A DNA stretch of 64,000 nucleotides from assembly GCA_963832715.1 (NCBI GenBank), contig CAWHVB010000004.1, forward strand, positions 202,307-266,306. The letters run 5' to 3'. The notes below the pieces were generated by a model, which saw nothing but the letters and a program-made list of their open reading frames with translations, was not told the DNA's origin and ran no database searches. Within the stretch, counting starts at the first letter, position 1; every line of letters starts with the position of its first letter. Shown piece after piece: positions 9,694 through 19,384 of this stretch. Source of the DNA: DATFVA01 sp963832715 (lineage in GTDB: Bacteria > Bacteroidota > Ignavibacteria > Ignavibacteriales > Ignavibacteriaceae). A program made the translations under genes and the position numbers.

Positions 9694-10001
9694 AAACTCC
9701 CAAAATTTTTCGTCGATATTTAACCATAATCGCAAATAAAGGCAAGGGCAAAACTTTAGTAATTGTCGATTTGCCGGATTGAGCAGACCTGACTGAGGCC
9801 GGCAGGTTGACCGGATTAATCCGGCAATGTCTTATTTTCGAATCGGTTGGAACTATTTCAGCGGGAAGACGGCTGAATTTTCTTTCGATTGCGGTAAATT
9901 ATCTTTAATTTCGGGTGAAAATACGACCAGGTATTTATCAGGAAGCGAATAGATGTCTCGGGAATCAATTAGAGAACAAACTAAATCAGAAAGGATTCTG
10001 A
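9694..10001. other. Divergent intergenic region with a perfect palindrome
   Basis: No gene is seen in these 308 bases between porQ (minus) and the zinc-ribbon membrane protein (plus). The palindrome CCGGATTAATCCGG lies at 9811-9824, and part of it (TGCCGGATT) recurs at 9772-9780. A divergent promoter or operator region is plausible but unproven. Confidence 0.5.
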
Positions 10002-10628
10002 ATGATTGAGTCAGGCAGATTCATTTCACCGGCCTTATTCCTTCTGGCGGCATTGTGTTTTTTCCTTCCGTTTGTAAGTTTTACATGCCAGGGGCAGACA
10101 ATAGCTACAATTTCCGGTATGGAACTGATTACAGGAACAAAGATCGAAAAATTCGAGATGGAAAAATTCGATAACCAGCAGACAAATCCTGACCTCGACA
10201 AGGACAGGGATGTCAGTTCGGAACCGCTGGCTGTTGCTGCATTTATCTTCGCATTGTTCGGAATTATTGTTTCACTTATTCCACGTTACTCAAGGATTCT
10301 CTCGATGATAGCAGGGGCTCTCGGCGCACTGATGTTGTTATTTTTGAGATCGAGTATCGGCGGGGAGGTGACAGGCGACTTCGATTTTAAAATTATTGAA
10401 GTCTCTTATGAGTGGGGATATTACCTCGCTTTTATTTTTTTAATAAGTCCCTTTGCATTAAACCTTTACAACCAGATTACCGGGAACAGATCTGCAGTAA
10501 TAACATCTATAGATGATCTTACTTTTTCAAATGCAGTCTATTGTTCCAAATGCGGTACCTCCAACAGTGCAGGAAGCATTTTCTGTTCAAAATGCGGGCA
10601 TACTCTTACCACCGAAGGAAACCTTTAA
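10002..10628 (+). CDS. Membrane protein with C-terminal zinc ribbon
   Basis: The 208-residue protein has four predicted membrane segments (about 8-28, 72-92, 98-115 and 130-150). It ends in a cytoplasmic zinc ribbon with two CxxC pairs (YCSKCG and FCSKCG, about residues 180-200). The domain pattern resembles zinc-ribbon membrane proteins of unknown role. The ATG has an AAGG motif in front. A stable hairpin follows the stop. Its position near htpX suggests, only weakly, a membrane-quality role. Confidence 0.65.
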   Translation: MIESGRFISPALFLLAALCFFLPFVSFTCQGQTIATISGMELITGTKIEKFEMEKFDNQQTNPDLDKDRDVSSEPLAVAAFIFALFGIIVSLIPRYSRILSMIAGALGALMLLFLRSSIGGEVTGDFDFKIIEVSYEWGYYLAFIFLISPFALNLYNQITGNRSAVITSIDDLTFSNAVYCSKCGTSNSAGSIFCSKCGHTLTTEGNL

Positions 10629-10652
10629 GCTCCGGGAATTGTTTAACAAATA

Positions 10653-10682
10653 GATTTTGCCTGTTGCATTACGGGCAAAATC
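10653..10682 (+). terminator. Probable terminator hairpin
   Basis: Nine-base arms GATTTTGCC (10653-10661) and GGCAAAATC (10674-10682) follow the stop of the zinc-ribbon gene. The T tract after it is short, so termination may be partial. Confidence 0.45.
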
Positions 10683-10742
10683 GTTTCCTTGCTATAACTT
10701 AGCTCATTATTTAATTTTGAAACGGGTTTATCCGGAGAAAAT

Positions 10743-11588
10743 ATGAATACAATGAAAACTGTCTTTTTGATGACAGTAATGATGATTTTATTCCTGCTTG
10801 TAGGCTACTTTTTAGGCGGCTCTACGGGAATGACAATCGCTTTTATCTTTGCCCTGCTTATGAATTTCGGTTCATACTGGTTTTCCGATAAGGTTATCCT
10901 TTCGATGTACAAAGCCAAAGAAGTAACGACAGATACAGCACCCAAATTTTATGCCCTGGTACAACAACTGGCAGCAAGCGCTAAACTGCCGATGCCGAAA
11001 GTTTATATAATCAATGATCCCACGCCGAATGCTTTTGCTACCGGAAGGAGTCCCGAGCATGCAGCAGTAGCTGCAACCACGGGAATTCTGAAAGGGCTCA
11101 GTAATGAAGAACTTGCCGGTGTAATATCTCATGAACTTGCACATGTTAAGCACAGAGATATGCTTACCGGTACAATTGCGGCTACCCTTGTTGGTACAAT
11201 TACGTTCGTCGCTCAAATGGCCGGATGGGCATTAATGTTTGGAAGAGGCCGGAACGATGACGACAGCGGTTTATCGGCATTACTGCTTTTGATTCTTGCC
11301 CCGGTAGCAGCCACTCTGCTGCAGCTGGCTGTATCGAGATCACGTGAATATGCAGCTGATGCGGGAGGATCTGAGATATCGGGTAATCCGCTGGGATTAG
11401 CCTCAGCTCTTAGAAAGATATCTGCCGGGAATGAGGTTAAGCCGCTGAATAATTCCAGTCCGGCGACTGCTCATATGTTCATTATAAATCCCTTACACGG
11501 AGGAGGAGTGATGAAGTTATTTTCAACACATCCTCCGATCGAAGAAAGAATCAAGAGATTGGAGAAACTTGCCGCCGAAAGAATTTAA
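10743..11588 (+). CDS. htpX: Membrane zinc metalloprotease HtpX (M48B)
   Basis: HtpX degrades misfolded membrane proteins from the cytoplasmic face of the inner membrane. The 281-residue length is normal. Two N-terminal membrane segments are followed by the NDPTPNAFATGR block. The HELAH zinc motif comes next (H130, E131, H134), then another hydrophobic pair, then SREYAADAGG with the third zinc ligand near residue 202. The C-terminal STHPPIEERIKRL is typical of the family. The ATG is preceded by GGAG. Codon use resembles the neighbours. Confidence 0.96.
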   Translation: MNTMKTVFLMTVMMILFLLVGYFLGGSTGMTIAFIFALLMNFGSYWFSDKVILSMYKAKEVTTDTAPKFYALVQQLAASAKLPMPKVYIINDPTPNAFATGRSPEHAAVAATTGILKGLSNEELAGVISHELAHVKHRDMLTGTIAATLVGTITFVAQMAGWALMFGRGRNDDDSGLSALLLLILAPVAATLLQLAVSRSREYAADAGGSEISGNPLGLASALRKISAGNEVKPLNNSSPATAHMFIINPLHGGGVMKLFSTHPPIEERIKRLEKLAAERI

Positions 11589-11670
11589 AACGGAATTGCT
11601 TGAAGATTGCTTGCATAAATGTCTAAATTACCAAACCAGATTTTTCTATTGATAAAACAGATAGAATATA

Positions 11671-12276
11671 TTGAATAAACATAATCTTACAGCATGTTTT
11701 TCTAAAATATTAGCGGTGATTTTTTTCCTGTCACTTTTCACATGCAGCGCTCAGCAAAGGACTAACCTGAATGTATTTAACGGGCTGGTCGACTCGTCAG
11801 TAGCAAAAACCGCATCCTTTATTCCAGACAGCATCAAAGATATTAACTTTGAACAAATGAGCGGTCCCTTTGCAGTTTTTAATTCAGAAATAATTTCCGG
11901 CCTTTCTAAAAGGGGATATAATTTAGTTTCAGATGATAACTCTTTCAAACTCGAATTAATAATTAAAGACGCAGTTACTTCTTATGGTGAAATCTACAGG
12001 GACGGTTTTTTAGGAGATTATTATGTTCCGAGAAAACTTACGCTATCGGGAAACTGCAACTTTTCCGGCAAAAAAATATTTACAGAGCAATTCAATTATG
12101 CATTCCAGGATACTGTAAAAGCGGACAGCGTAAGTTCGCTTGAAAATTCCGGCTATCCTTTTACACAGGGGAAACTGCGGGCAGAACCTTTCTTTTCAGG
12201 AATCCTTGAGCCGGTAATCGCGGTCGGTACAGCCGCACTTGCCGTTATACTTTTCTTCACAATCAGGAGTAAGTAG
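11671..12276 (+). CDS. Exported or membrane-anchored protein of unknown function
   Basis: I do not recognise this 201-residue protein. It has an N-terminal export signal (LAVIFFLSLFTCSAQQ), a soluble body of about 150 residues, and a C-terminal membrane span (VIAVGTAALAVILFFTI) followed by RSK, which would anchor it. The start is TTG at 11671, chosen because the signal peptide begins shortly after. It lies upstream of bamD on the same strand with a 72-base gap, so an envelope-assembly role is possible but unproven. Confidence 0.6.
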   Translation: MNKHNLTACFSKILAVIFFLSLFTCSAQQRTNLNVFNGLVDSSVAKTASFIPDSIKDINFEQMSGPFAVFNSEIISGLSKRGYNLVSDDNSFKLELIIKDAVTSYGEIYRDGFLGDYYVPRKLTLSGNCNFSGKKIFTEQFNYAFQDTVKADSVSSLENSGYPFTQGKLRAEPFFSGILEPVIAVGTAALAVILFFTIRSK

Positions 12277-12348
12277 CAATAAATACCTTTGACTACTATG
12301 TTAATTTGGTTATTTTTCCTAATTAAATCTTAAAAAAACGCACTTTCT

Positions 12349-13110
12349 ATGAAATATTTATTTTTTGTTCCTGTATTCTTTATGCTGATTTTAGCAGGCT
12401 GTTCCTCAAGTGTTGATACTACAAATATGACGGGCGAGAACAGGCTTTCATATGCAATAAAACTTTATAATGACGAAGATTATCTTGAAGCAATAAACGA
12501 ACTGCAGGCTATTCTGCTGCAGTACCCCGGAAGCTCAATATCTGATGATGCCCAGTTCTACCTTGCCAAATCAAGGTTTGCGCGTAAGGAATATATACTT
12601 GCCGCATTTGAATTCAGCAAGCTTATAAAGAATATGCCGGCCAGCGAGTTTGTTCCCGAATCACAGTTCCAGCTTGCCGAATGCTACTATGAACTTTCCC
12701 CAAATTATAATCTTGATCAAAAATATACCAGGAAAGCTATACAGGAATTCCAGGCTTTTATAGATTTCTTTCCTACGAACGAAAAAGTTGCTGAAGCAGA
12801 AAAAAAGATTGCCGACCTGAACAATAAGCTTGCGGAAAAGACTTTCACTATTGCAAAGATTTATGAAAAAATGGATTATCTGAAAGCCGCAGTAATTTAT
12901 TATGACGACGTTATCGAAACCTATCATGATACTCCTTATGCCCCGATGGCTATGTACAACAAGATAAATGTTCTTGTTGAGAGAAAACAGGATGATGAAG
13001 CGGTTGCTGAAATAAATAAATTCATCGAAAAATACCCGGATGACAGGAACGTTGAGGAATTAAAAAACCTTCAGGTAAAACTTGAACATCAACTTTCATC
13101 ATCAAGATAA
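12349..13110 (+). CDS. bamD: Outer membrane assembly lipoprotein BamD
   Basis: This 253-residue lipoprotein has the lipobox LAGC at residues 15-18, followed by TPR repeats with the family spacing (YAIKLYNDEDYLEAINELQA, AKSRFARKEYILAAFEFSKL and KAAVIYYDDVIETYHDTPYA). BamD is the TPR subunit of the BAM complex that folds beta-barrels into the outer membrane. Its stop overlaps the next start by one base (TAATG), so it is translationally coupled to the thioesterase gene. Confidence 0.92.
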   Translation: MKYLFFVPVFFMLILAGCSSSVDTTNMTGENRLSYAIKLYNDEDYLEAINELQAILLQYPGSSISDDAQFYLAKSRFARKEYILAAFEFSKLIKNMPASEFVPESQFQLAECYYELSPNYNLDQKYTRKAIQEFQAFIDFFPTNEKVAEAEKKIADLNNKLAEKTFTIAKIYEKMDYLKAAVIYYDDVIETYHDTPYAPMAMYNKINVLVERKQDDEAVAEINKFIEKYPDDRNVEELKNLQVKLEHQLSSSR

Positions 13111-13586
13111 TGGCTGGTCAAAAAAAAGTTAATGACAGTAAAATGATTATGACTGAGCTGGTTCTGCCGAACCATACAAACCAGCTCGGGAAGCTGCTCG
13201 GCGGACAGCTAATGCACTGGATTGATATCTGTGCTGCATTAAGTGCTGCAAAACATTCCCATTACGTTTGTGTTACTGCTTCTGTCGACCGGATTGATTT
13301 CCATCATCCTATAAATCTCGGCGATGCTGTCAGCCTGTATGCCTCGGTCAACAGGGCATTCAATACCTCTATGGAAGTAGGAGTGAAAGTTTTTGCAGAA
13401 TCGTTCAGGAAAGGGACAAGGATCCACACCAATTCTGCTTATTTAACCTTCGTAAGTGTAGATGAAAATGGAAAGCCCGTTAAGGCAAATGAGATTATCC
13501 CGGAAACGGAAGAAGAGAAAAGAAGATTTCAAGAAGCGCTCAATAGAAGGGAGAACAGACTTCAAACCCGCAAGAAGAGAAGTTAA
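13110..13586 (+). CDS. Acyl-CoA thioesterase, hotdog fold (YciA/BACH-like)
   Basis: The 158 residues form one hotdog domain. The N-terminal VLPNHTNQLGKLLGGQLMHW, with the following WIDICAA segment, is the acyl-CoA hydrolase signature, and SVDRIDFHHPI supplies the second conserved block. It would hydrolyse acyl-CoA thioesters in the cytoplasm. The tail after residue 130 is very basic and charged. Overlap with bamD (one base) and with the following VCBS gene indicates an operon. Substrate chain length cannot be read from sequence. Confidence 0.9.
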   Translation: MAGQKKVNDSKMIMTELVLPNHTNQLGKLLGGQLMHWIDICAALSAAKHSHYVCVTASVDRIDFHHPINLGDAVSLYASVNRAFNTSMEVGVKVFAESFRKGTRIHTNSAYLTFVSVDENGKPVKANEIIPETEEEKRRFQEALNRRENRLQTRKKRS

Positions 13587-15660
13587 AACTCTGATTGTTC
13601 TGCTGCTGCTTTCCTGTAATACTATTGCACAGGTACCTATTAACGGGTTCTGCAAATACCAGGCTTTCGATGCTGCCCCTGGTTATCGAAAATTGGAACC
13701 TCTCAATTACAATAATGATTCTTATACCGATCTTATTTTTTATAATCCTGCCGGCAATAACATTATTTCTCTTGATGGGAATCAGAACGGCAGTTTCGGT
13801 TCGGCGCATGACAATAAACTGCAGCAGGCCGTTTCAGATATTCAGTATTTATGGAATAAAAGCAACAAGATATATGCATATGCTTATATCTCGAGAAAAC
13901 AAAGCACTGCCGGCATCCTTAATTTCAGTCCGGAGGGAACTCCCGTCATTGAATCGCAGGTGAAATTTAATACCTATCCCGAAAACCTCAGCACCGCTGA
14001 TGTAAACGGCGATGGTATCCCGGAACTGCTGGTTTCAGGAAGTGCATTTAACGGTCTTTCACTGGTTTACCAGGAGAAAAAACTGCGTGAAAAGAAAATC
14101 GTCGAAAAGACGAGTTATTCAGAAGCGGTATTCGCTGACCTGAACAATGACGGTTTCCCTGATATTGCGGCATTCGAAATGTTCGCTAATAAACTACAGT
14201 TCTATTATAACAACAGTCAGGGGAATTTCAACAAAGTACGCGAACTCTCTTTTCCTTCTCCCATTTCATCACTTCAATCAACCGATCTTGATCTTGACTC
14301 CTACACAGACATTATTTATACCAGCCATAATTCAATTGGTATATACTATGGAGACTTTACTTCATCGTATGATGATACAGTTATAATAAATACAAAGTAT
14401 GATGCTGATAAAATCATTACCGGCGATTTCAACAGGGATGGAAGAATTGATATAGCTTATATTAACAGGATAAACGGTACCCTCTCTCTCATATATGCCA
14501 GAGACGATAGAAAATTTTACCCGGAACTGGTTTATCTGAAGAAGAATAGTCTGGATGATATCACCCCCTACTATAGTAAATTCGTAAGCGGAATCGCGCT
14601 GCTTGACAGCACGGGAAAATTTTATATTATTTCAAACCTTGCGTCAATAGCAGATGAAGTCAGCATAGTATCAGGAGCTTATCCGACAGCAGTCTCATAT
14701 TTTGACCGTGACAATAACAGTATAAACGATCTGTGCTTCATTGATGGTTTTAATAAGACCCTCAACCTTTTAACAAGGAGCAGTTCGGGTATTCCCGACT
14801 CATGGTTCTCCATCTCCCTCTTCGGTATCGAAAATTCTATCCTTGTGAATAATAAATTGCCGAAGGAGAAAACCTTTATCTGCTACACAAGGGATAAAAA
14901 ATTAATTGAAATAGTAAAAGTCGATTTTGTTAAAAACAAATTCACCCGGAGTTCACTTTATTCGCCGGGAGGCATACGGGATATTAAGGTGAAGGAAAAT
15001 TCCGGAAGGATATATACCGCTTTTATTAAAAATGATGTGCTGGGTGCAGTGATTTTTTCGAATGAACAGGGTCAGTATACGGATTATACCATACCGGGAA
15101 TCCGTAAGGGAGTTTCTGATGCTGCACTTTCGGTTTATAATACTCCGGAAGTATTTTATACCACTAATGATGATTCAATTATCATTGGTGAACGCATCCT
15201 CGAAGAAAACCGCAAAAATGCCGAAGTAAAAACACAGATTGCAAATGATTATAACATCAGTCTTTTTGCCGGGGATTTTCTTCACAAAAACAATTCAGCT
15301 CTATTCGGCTTTTTATCTTCCCGTGATAAGAACAACCTGATTTTTTTTCTGGGACCGGATGCATTCATTGTCTCCGGTAAGAATACACCTATCCCGGGTC
15401 TTAGGATAAAAGATAAAAATCAATTATTTTTTGGCGAGCTAAGATTCAACGGTGCGGCAAAGGTCTGCTATTTTAATCCTCTGCAGAAGAGTATAAAAAC
15501 GCTCGAGACTGCAGACGGAAATAAAAAAATAGTACGCAATTTGTTAATGGAAAATATAAATTCGAGATCATTTTTTATTAAGAATATGAATTCCAGGAGT
15601 TATCATATAGTGTACATAGATGATGACGAGAACTGTATTAAAATCAGGGAGCTTAAATGA
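13462..15660 (+). CDS. Exported FG-GAP/VCBS-repeat protein
   Basis: Blades of a calcium-binding beta-propeller are visible as repeated D-x-NxDG-x-PD motifs: DVNGDGIPELLVSG, DLNNDGFPDIAAF, DLDLDSYTDIIYT, DFNRDGRIDIAYI and DRDNNSINDLCFI. The frame extends back to ATG 13462, deep in the thioesterase gene. That would give 40 very basic residues before a signal peptide (LIVLLLLSCNTIAQ), which starts near 13582 where no standard start codon exists, so the true N-terminus is uncertain. The stop overlaps the next gene by ATGA. It is probably a surface or periplasmic protein with no catalytic domain seen. Confidence 0.75.
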   Translation: MKMESPLRQMRLSRKRKKRKEDFKKRSIEGRTDFKPARREVKTLIVLLLLSCNTIAQVPINGFCKYQAFDAAPGYRKLEPLNYNNDSYTDLIFYNPAGNNIISLDGNQNGSFGSAHDNKLQQAVSDIQYLWNKSNKIYAYAYISRKQSTAGILNFSPEGTPVIESQVKFNTYPENLSTADVNGDGIPELLVSGSAFNGLSLVYQEKKLREKKIVEKTSYSEAVFADLNNDGFPDIAAFEMFANKLQFYYNNSQGNFNKVRELSFPSPISSLQSTDLDLDSYTDIIYTSHNSIGIYYGDFTSSYDDTVIINTKYDADKIITGDFNRDGRIDIAYINRINGTLSLIYARDDRKFYPELVYLKKNSLDDITPYYSKFVSGIALLDSTGKFYIISNLASIADEVSIVSGAYPTAVSYFDRDNNSINDLCFIDGFNKTLNLLTRSSSGIPDSWFSISLFGIENSILVNNKLPKEKTFICYTRDKKLIEIVKVDFVKNKFTRSSLYSPGGIRDIKVKENSGRIYTAFIKNDVLGAVIFSNEQGQYTDYTIPGIRKGVSDAALSVYNTPEVFYTTNDDSIIIGERILEENRKNAEVKTQIANDYNISLFAGDFLHKNNSALFGFLSSRDKNNLIFFLGPDAFIVSGKNTPIPGLRIKDKNQLFFGELRFNGAAKVCYFNPLQKSIKTLETADGNKKIVRNLLMENINSRSFFIKNMNSRSYHIVYIDDDENCIKIRELK

Positions 15661-17339
15661 TTAAAAACTCCCTCGTTTTCTTTTTACTTATTTATTGTGT
15701 TTCATTATATCCCCAGGAGTGGAGCAGAGTCCGGCTTGATTCATTATTCAATCAGTATGTCAGGCTTCATCATTACAATATCCCTGAACTGCCGCAAAAT
15801 CCGGCAGAGGATACCATCCGCACAAAATGCGGTTTTAGTACCGCGGCAGAAGTTTTTGTTCACTTCAATGACTTTACCGAAGAACAGCAGAGAATTCTAA
15901 AGGTGCTGGAAACGGGGAGGCCCGTCGGACCCGACGCCAGTATTGTTTCTCCTTCAGGATTTTTCCGTGTGCATTATTACAGTACCGGTCCATATGTGCC
16001 TCAGTATGATCTGAATGAGTTTGCTCAAGCACTTGACTCCTCATACAACTTTGAAGTAAACCATCTCGGATATCCGCCTCCTCCGCCGGATACTCAGCCA
16101 GGTCTGCCTCCCGACAGTGTCGGCGGCGACAGCAAATACGATGTGTACATAATACCTATGGGCGATTACGGTGAAACGGATTTTGAAACACAAATTAGCC
16201 AGGACCCGGGGGTACTCAGGTTTACTACTTTTATGAAGGTTCATTATAGCTTCGGGAGCGGGTTTTACACTCATGGTATTGATGCTGCCCGGGTAACTGC
16301 CGCCCACGAATTTCACCATTCTATACAGGTTGGCAATTATATTTTCAGGGATAGCGATCTTTTCTTTTATGAATTGACTTCAACCTCAATGGAAGAGTTT
16401 GTTTTCGATTCCGTTAATGATTATTACGGATATATGTCAGATTATTTTCATAATACTGAAAGAGCCTTTGCATCTAATTCTGGTTATAACCTTGCAATAT
16501 GGAATATCTTCCTCGCAGCTAAATTCGGTATTGATATCATCAAAAAGCAGTGGGAAAAAATGCCTGCCTCCAGGGCCATAAATGCTATTAACTCATCTTT
16601 ATACGATGAGGGTTCCAGTTTTGGTAAAGAACTGAATAAATTCGGGATATGGACATTCTTTACTAACTATAGGGCTGTTCCGGGAAAATACTTTGAAGAG
16701 GCTGCTGCGTACCCTCTGATACGTCCCTATTCTGTAATTCAGTTCAGTCCTCCTGCAGTTAATATCAGTATGAATGCACATCCTACTTCAAATAATTTCA
16801 TTTATTTTGTTGACCAGCAGGAAGGAGATACCCTGACCGTGCTGGTAACTAACGCCGACTACCAGAAAGGCATTGACAGTCTGAATACTTTTTTCCCATT
16901 CCAGTATTATGTCTACAATTATAATGAACCGGGCAGCCAGCAGCTGACAGGTCTGTACTATTCGAAACTGATAACGGACCAGCCGTCGCTGTGGACTTCC
17001 TCGGAATTCTTTAACAGGTTCCTGATACATGAAGGTGAAATCCCGGTAGAAGCTGTGAGTTATGCCTTCCCGAATCCCTTCATTTACAGCAAGCATAGTT
17101 ATATATATTTCCCTGTAAAAGGAAGCGGCAGCCAGGAAGCTAATCTTAATGTTTATACATCCTCTATGGACCTTGTTTATTCCGTTACAAAACCTTATGA
17201 TTTTATTTCAGGACAAAAAGTACTTAAATGGAACGGGCTGGATAACCAAAACAGGAAAGTTTCTTCGGGCATTTATATTTTTATTACCGAATCCGGTAAT
17301 GCGAAGAAAGTAGGGAAGCTGGTTATATTTGATGAATAA
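15657..17339 (+). CDS. Secreted zinc metalloprotease, MXAN_6640-like, with sorting-type tail
   Basis: The 560-residue protein has a signal peptide (about 1-20) and a catalytic region containing AAHEFHHSIQ, in which H217, E218 and H221 form an HExxH zinc site. A helical region around TSTSMEEFVFDSVNDY fits the downstream glutamate-containing part of MXAN_6640-type peptidases. The C-terminus (YAFPNPF, then LKWNGLDNQNRKVSSGIYIF) is a FlgD-like/sorting domain, so type IX export is likely. It overlaps the VCBS gene by four bases and the ccmA start by eight. Confidence 0.8.
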   Translation: MIKNSLVFFLLIYCVSLYPQEWSRVRLDSLFNQYVRLHHYNIPELPQNPAEDTIRTKCGFSTAAEVFVHFNDFTEEQQRILKVLETGRPVGPDASIVSPSGFFRVHYYSTGPYVPQYDLNEFAQALDSSYNFEVNHLGYPPPPPDTQPGLPPDSVGGDSKYDVYIIPMGDYGETDFETQISQDPGVLRFTTFMKVHYSFGSGFYTHGIDAARVTAAHEFHHSIQVGNYIFRDSDLFFYELTSTSMEEFVFDSVNDYYGYMSDYFHNTERAFASNSGYNLAIWNIFLAAKFGIDIIKKQWEKMPASRAINAINSSLYDEGSSFGKELNKFGIWTFFTNYRAVPGKYFEEAAAYPLIRPYSVIQFSPPAVNISMNAHPTSNNFIYFVDQQEGDTLTVLVTNADYQKGIDSLNTFFPFQYYVYNYNEPGSQQLTGLYYSKLITDQPSLWTSSEFFNRFLIHEGEIPVEAVSYAFPNPFIYSKHSYIYFPVKGSGSQEANLNVYTSSMDLVYSVTKPYDFISGQKVLKWNGLDNQNRKVSSGIYIFITESGNAKKVGKLVIFDE

Positions 17340-17985
17340 TTTTTCTGTAAAGGCTGAGTCATTAAGCAAGACATTCGGAAGAAGACTTATATTTTCAGAT
17401 CTCAACTTTGAATTCAGTAAAAAAGGGATCTATGGAATATCCGGACCAAACGGGTCTGGAAAATCGACCCTCGTTAAGATAATTGCCGGGCTGATTTCAC
17501 CTACAGACGGAAAAATCAGACATATACTCGAAGGTAAAGAAATACCGCCGGAAAAGCTTCATAATCATATCGGGTTTGTCTCTCCCTATCTTGTTCTTTA
17601 TGAAGAATTCACTGCCCTTGAAAATCTTGACCTTTTTGCTAAGATCCGAAGCGTGCCTTTCAATGCTGAAAGAGTGGAATACCTGCTTAAAGTTTTCCTC
17701 CTGTATGAAAGGAAAGATGACCTGGTTAAGACTTATTCTTCAGGAATGAAGCAGCGGATGAAGTTTATATTTGCAATGATGCATTCGCCGCGCCTGCTTA
17801 TACTGGATGAACCGACTTCCAATCTTGATGATGAAGGGAAGGAATCCGTTTACAGGATTACCAGGGAGCAGGGTAGCGACAGCATAATATTAATAGCGTC
17901 AAATGAAAGGACAGACCTGGAACTCTGCAGTGAAAAAATTGTTATCCAGGATTACAAAAATATTTCAGTACAGGAAGCAAATTGA
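17332..17985 (+). CDS. ccmA: Heme exporter ATP-binding subunit CcmA
   Basis: This 217-residue ABC ATPase has Walker A GPNGSGKST, a signature YSSGMKQR and Walker B LLILDEPTSNLD. With CcmB and CcmC next to it, it drives release of heme-loaded CcmE during cytochrome c maturation. A TTG at 17329 directly precedes the ATG at 17332; the ATG is the better start. It overlaps the protease gene upstream, and its stop overlaps the ccmB start by four bases. Confidence 0.92.
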   Translation: MNNFSVKAESLSKTFGRRLIFSDLNFEFSKKGIYGISGPNGSGKSTLVKIIAGLISPTDGKIRHILEGKEIPPEKLHNHIGFVSPYLVLYEEFTALENLDLFAKIRSVPFNAERVEYLLKVFLLYERKDDLVKTYSSGMKQRMKFIFAMMHSPRLLILDEPTSNLDDEGKESVYRITREQGSDSIILIASNERTDLELCSEKIVIQDYKNISVQEAN

Positions 17986-18647
17986 GTTCAAAAGCATATT
18001 CATTATTCCTTAAAGATTTTCGTTCCGAGCTTAGAACCCGCTATGCTATAAATTCTCTTGCTATGTTTATCATAGTAGCAATCAGCGTAATATTATTTTC
18101 TATCGGTAATGAAAGGATAAATGAAAACCTTACTGCCGGACTTTTCTGGGTGGTTATTTTCTTTACTGCTATGTCCGGGTTAGCCAGGGCATTTGTATCG
18201 GAGGAAGAAAGGGGAACTTCGCTGACCCTTCAGCTAATTGCCTCCCCGTCCACTGTGTTTACGGGCAAGCTAATATTCAACCTGATCCTCGTATTTTGTA
18301 TGAATATAGTGATAGCTGTATTATATTCTGCAGTATTCGAGGCTTTTGTGATAAGAGATTTTGTACTTTTTCTCTGTGCTTTTATACTGGGCAATATTGG
18401 ACTGGCAATATCGTCAACCATAATTGCAGCAATAATTTCGAAAGCAGGAGCTAAAGGCACACTTTACCCGGTATTATCTTTTCCTATATTATTACCTTTA
18501 ATTTTAACTTCCGTACAGCTAACTTTGTTCTCTATCGATGGCACAGGATTTGAAAAATCTAAATTTGAGCTTGCAGTAGTAATCTGTTACGACGTTATTA
18601 TGTTAACTGCATCTTATATGTTATTCGACTTTATCTGGAAAGATTAG
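17982..18647 (+). CDS. ccmB: Heme exporter membrane subunit CcmB
   Basis: This 221-residue polytopic protein has six hydrophobic segments and the CcmB block RAFVSEEERGTSLTLQLIAS near residues 69-88. It is the permease partner of CcmA in the inner membrane. The start is TTG, overlapping the ccmA stop. Length is normal for the family. Confidence 0.92.
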   Translation: MSSKAYSLFLKDFRSELRTRYAINSLAMFIIVAISVILFSIGNERINENLTAGLFWVVIFFTAMSGLARAFVSEEERGTSLTLQLIASPSTVFTGKLIFNLILVFCMNIVIAVLYSAVFEAFVIRDFVLFLCAFILGNIGLAISSTIIAAIISKAGAKGTLYPVLSFPILLPLILTSVQLTLFSIDGTGFEKSKFELAVVICYDVIMLTASYMLFDFIWKD

Positions 18648-18669
18648 TAATTTCTATTAAATAAAAACT

Positions 18670-19383
18670 ATGAAATCTATAATCTGGAAAACTTTGCTTT
18701 TTTTGCTTCTCGCCTTTGTTTCCGCGGCGGGAATAGCTTTTCCCATTGTTGAGAATCCAACTCACTGGTATCAGTTTCCGTTCATTCCCGGGCTGGAGGA
18801 AAATGCTAAAATCATCTTCTTTCACGTTCCGACAGCATGGCTTACTGTCATTGCTTTCCTTATGTCAACTATTTATAGTTTTAGATATCTTCGGAAAAAA
18901 GATATGAACGATGATATTAAATCGTATACTGCAGCACAGTTAGGGATTATTTTCTGCATACTTGCTACAGTAACCGGTGCAGTATGGGCAAAATTTGCCT
19001 GGGGTTCATTCTGGAATTGGGATCCACGTCAATCCAGTATATTTGCACTTCTGTTAATTTACGGAGCATGGTTCGCACTTCGCTCCTCAATTGAAAATGA
19101 AGAGAAGAGAGCAACATTGTCGGCAGTATATGCGATTATTGCTTTCGTTACGGTTCCGTTTTTTATCTTTATAATGCCGAGGATCATGGCAGGTCTTCAC
19201 CCCGGTTCTGCTGATGATACAAATTCAGGTCCGGTAGTCGATTTTAAAATGAATGCAAATATGATGCTGATATTTTATCTCTCCCTCATTGGATTTACGA
19301 TCCTGTATTTCTGGATGTGGAAAGTTGGTTATAAATCTTTAATGTACAAAGAACGATTAAACAAACAACAAATCAGAGGATAA
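18670..19383 (+). CDS. ccmC: Heme-handling membrane protein CcmC
   Basis: The protein carries the tryptophan-rich WGSFWNWDPRQSS motif (about residues 115-127) and the two heme-ligand histidine regions, FFHVPTAW (about residue 51) and GLHPGSADDT (about residue 178), between six membrane segments. CcmC passes heme to CcmE. Its 237 residues match the usual size. It follows ccmB after 22 bases. Confidence 0.95.
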   Translation: MKSIIWKTLLFLLLAFVSAAGIAFPIVENPTHWYQFPFIPGLEENAKIIFFHVPTAWLTVIAFLMSTIYSFRYLRKKDMNDDIKSYTAAQLGIIFCILATVTGAVWAKFAWGSFWNWDPRQSSIFALLLIYGAWFALRSSIENEEKRATLSAVYAIIAFVTVPFFIFIMPRIMAGLHPGSADDTNSGPVVDFKMNANMMLIFYLSLIGFTILYFWMWKVGYKSLMYKERLNKQQIRG

Positions 19384-19384
19384 C

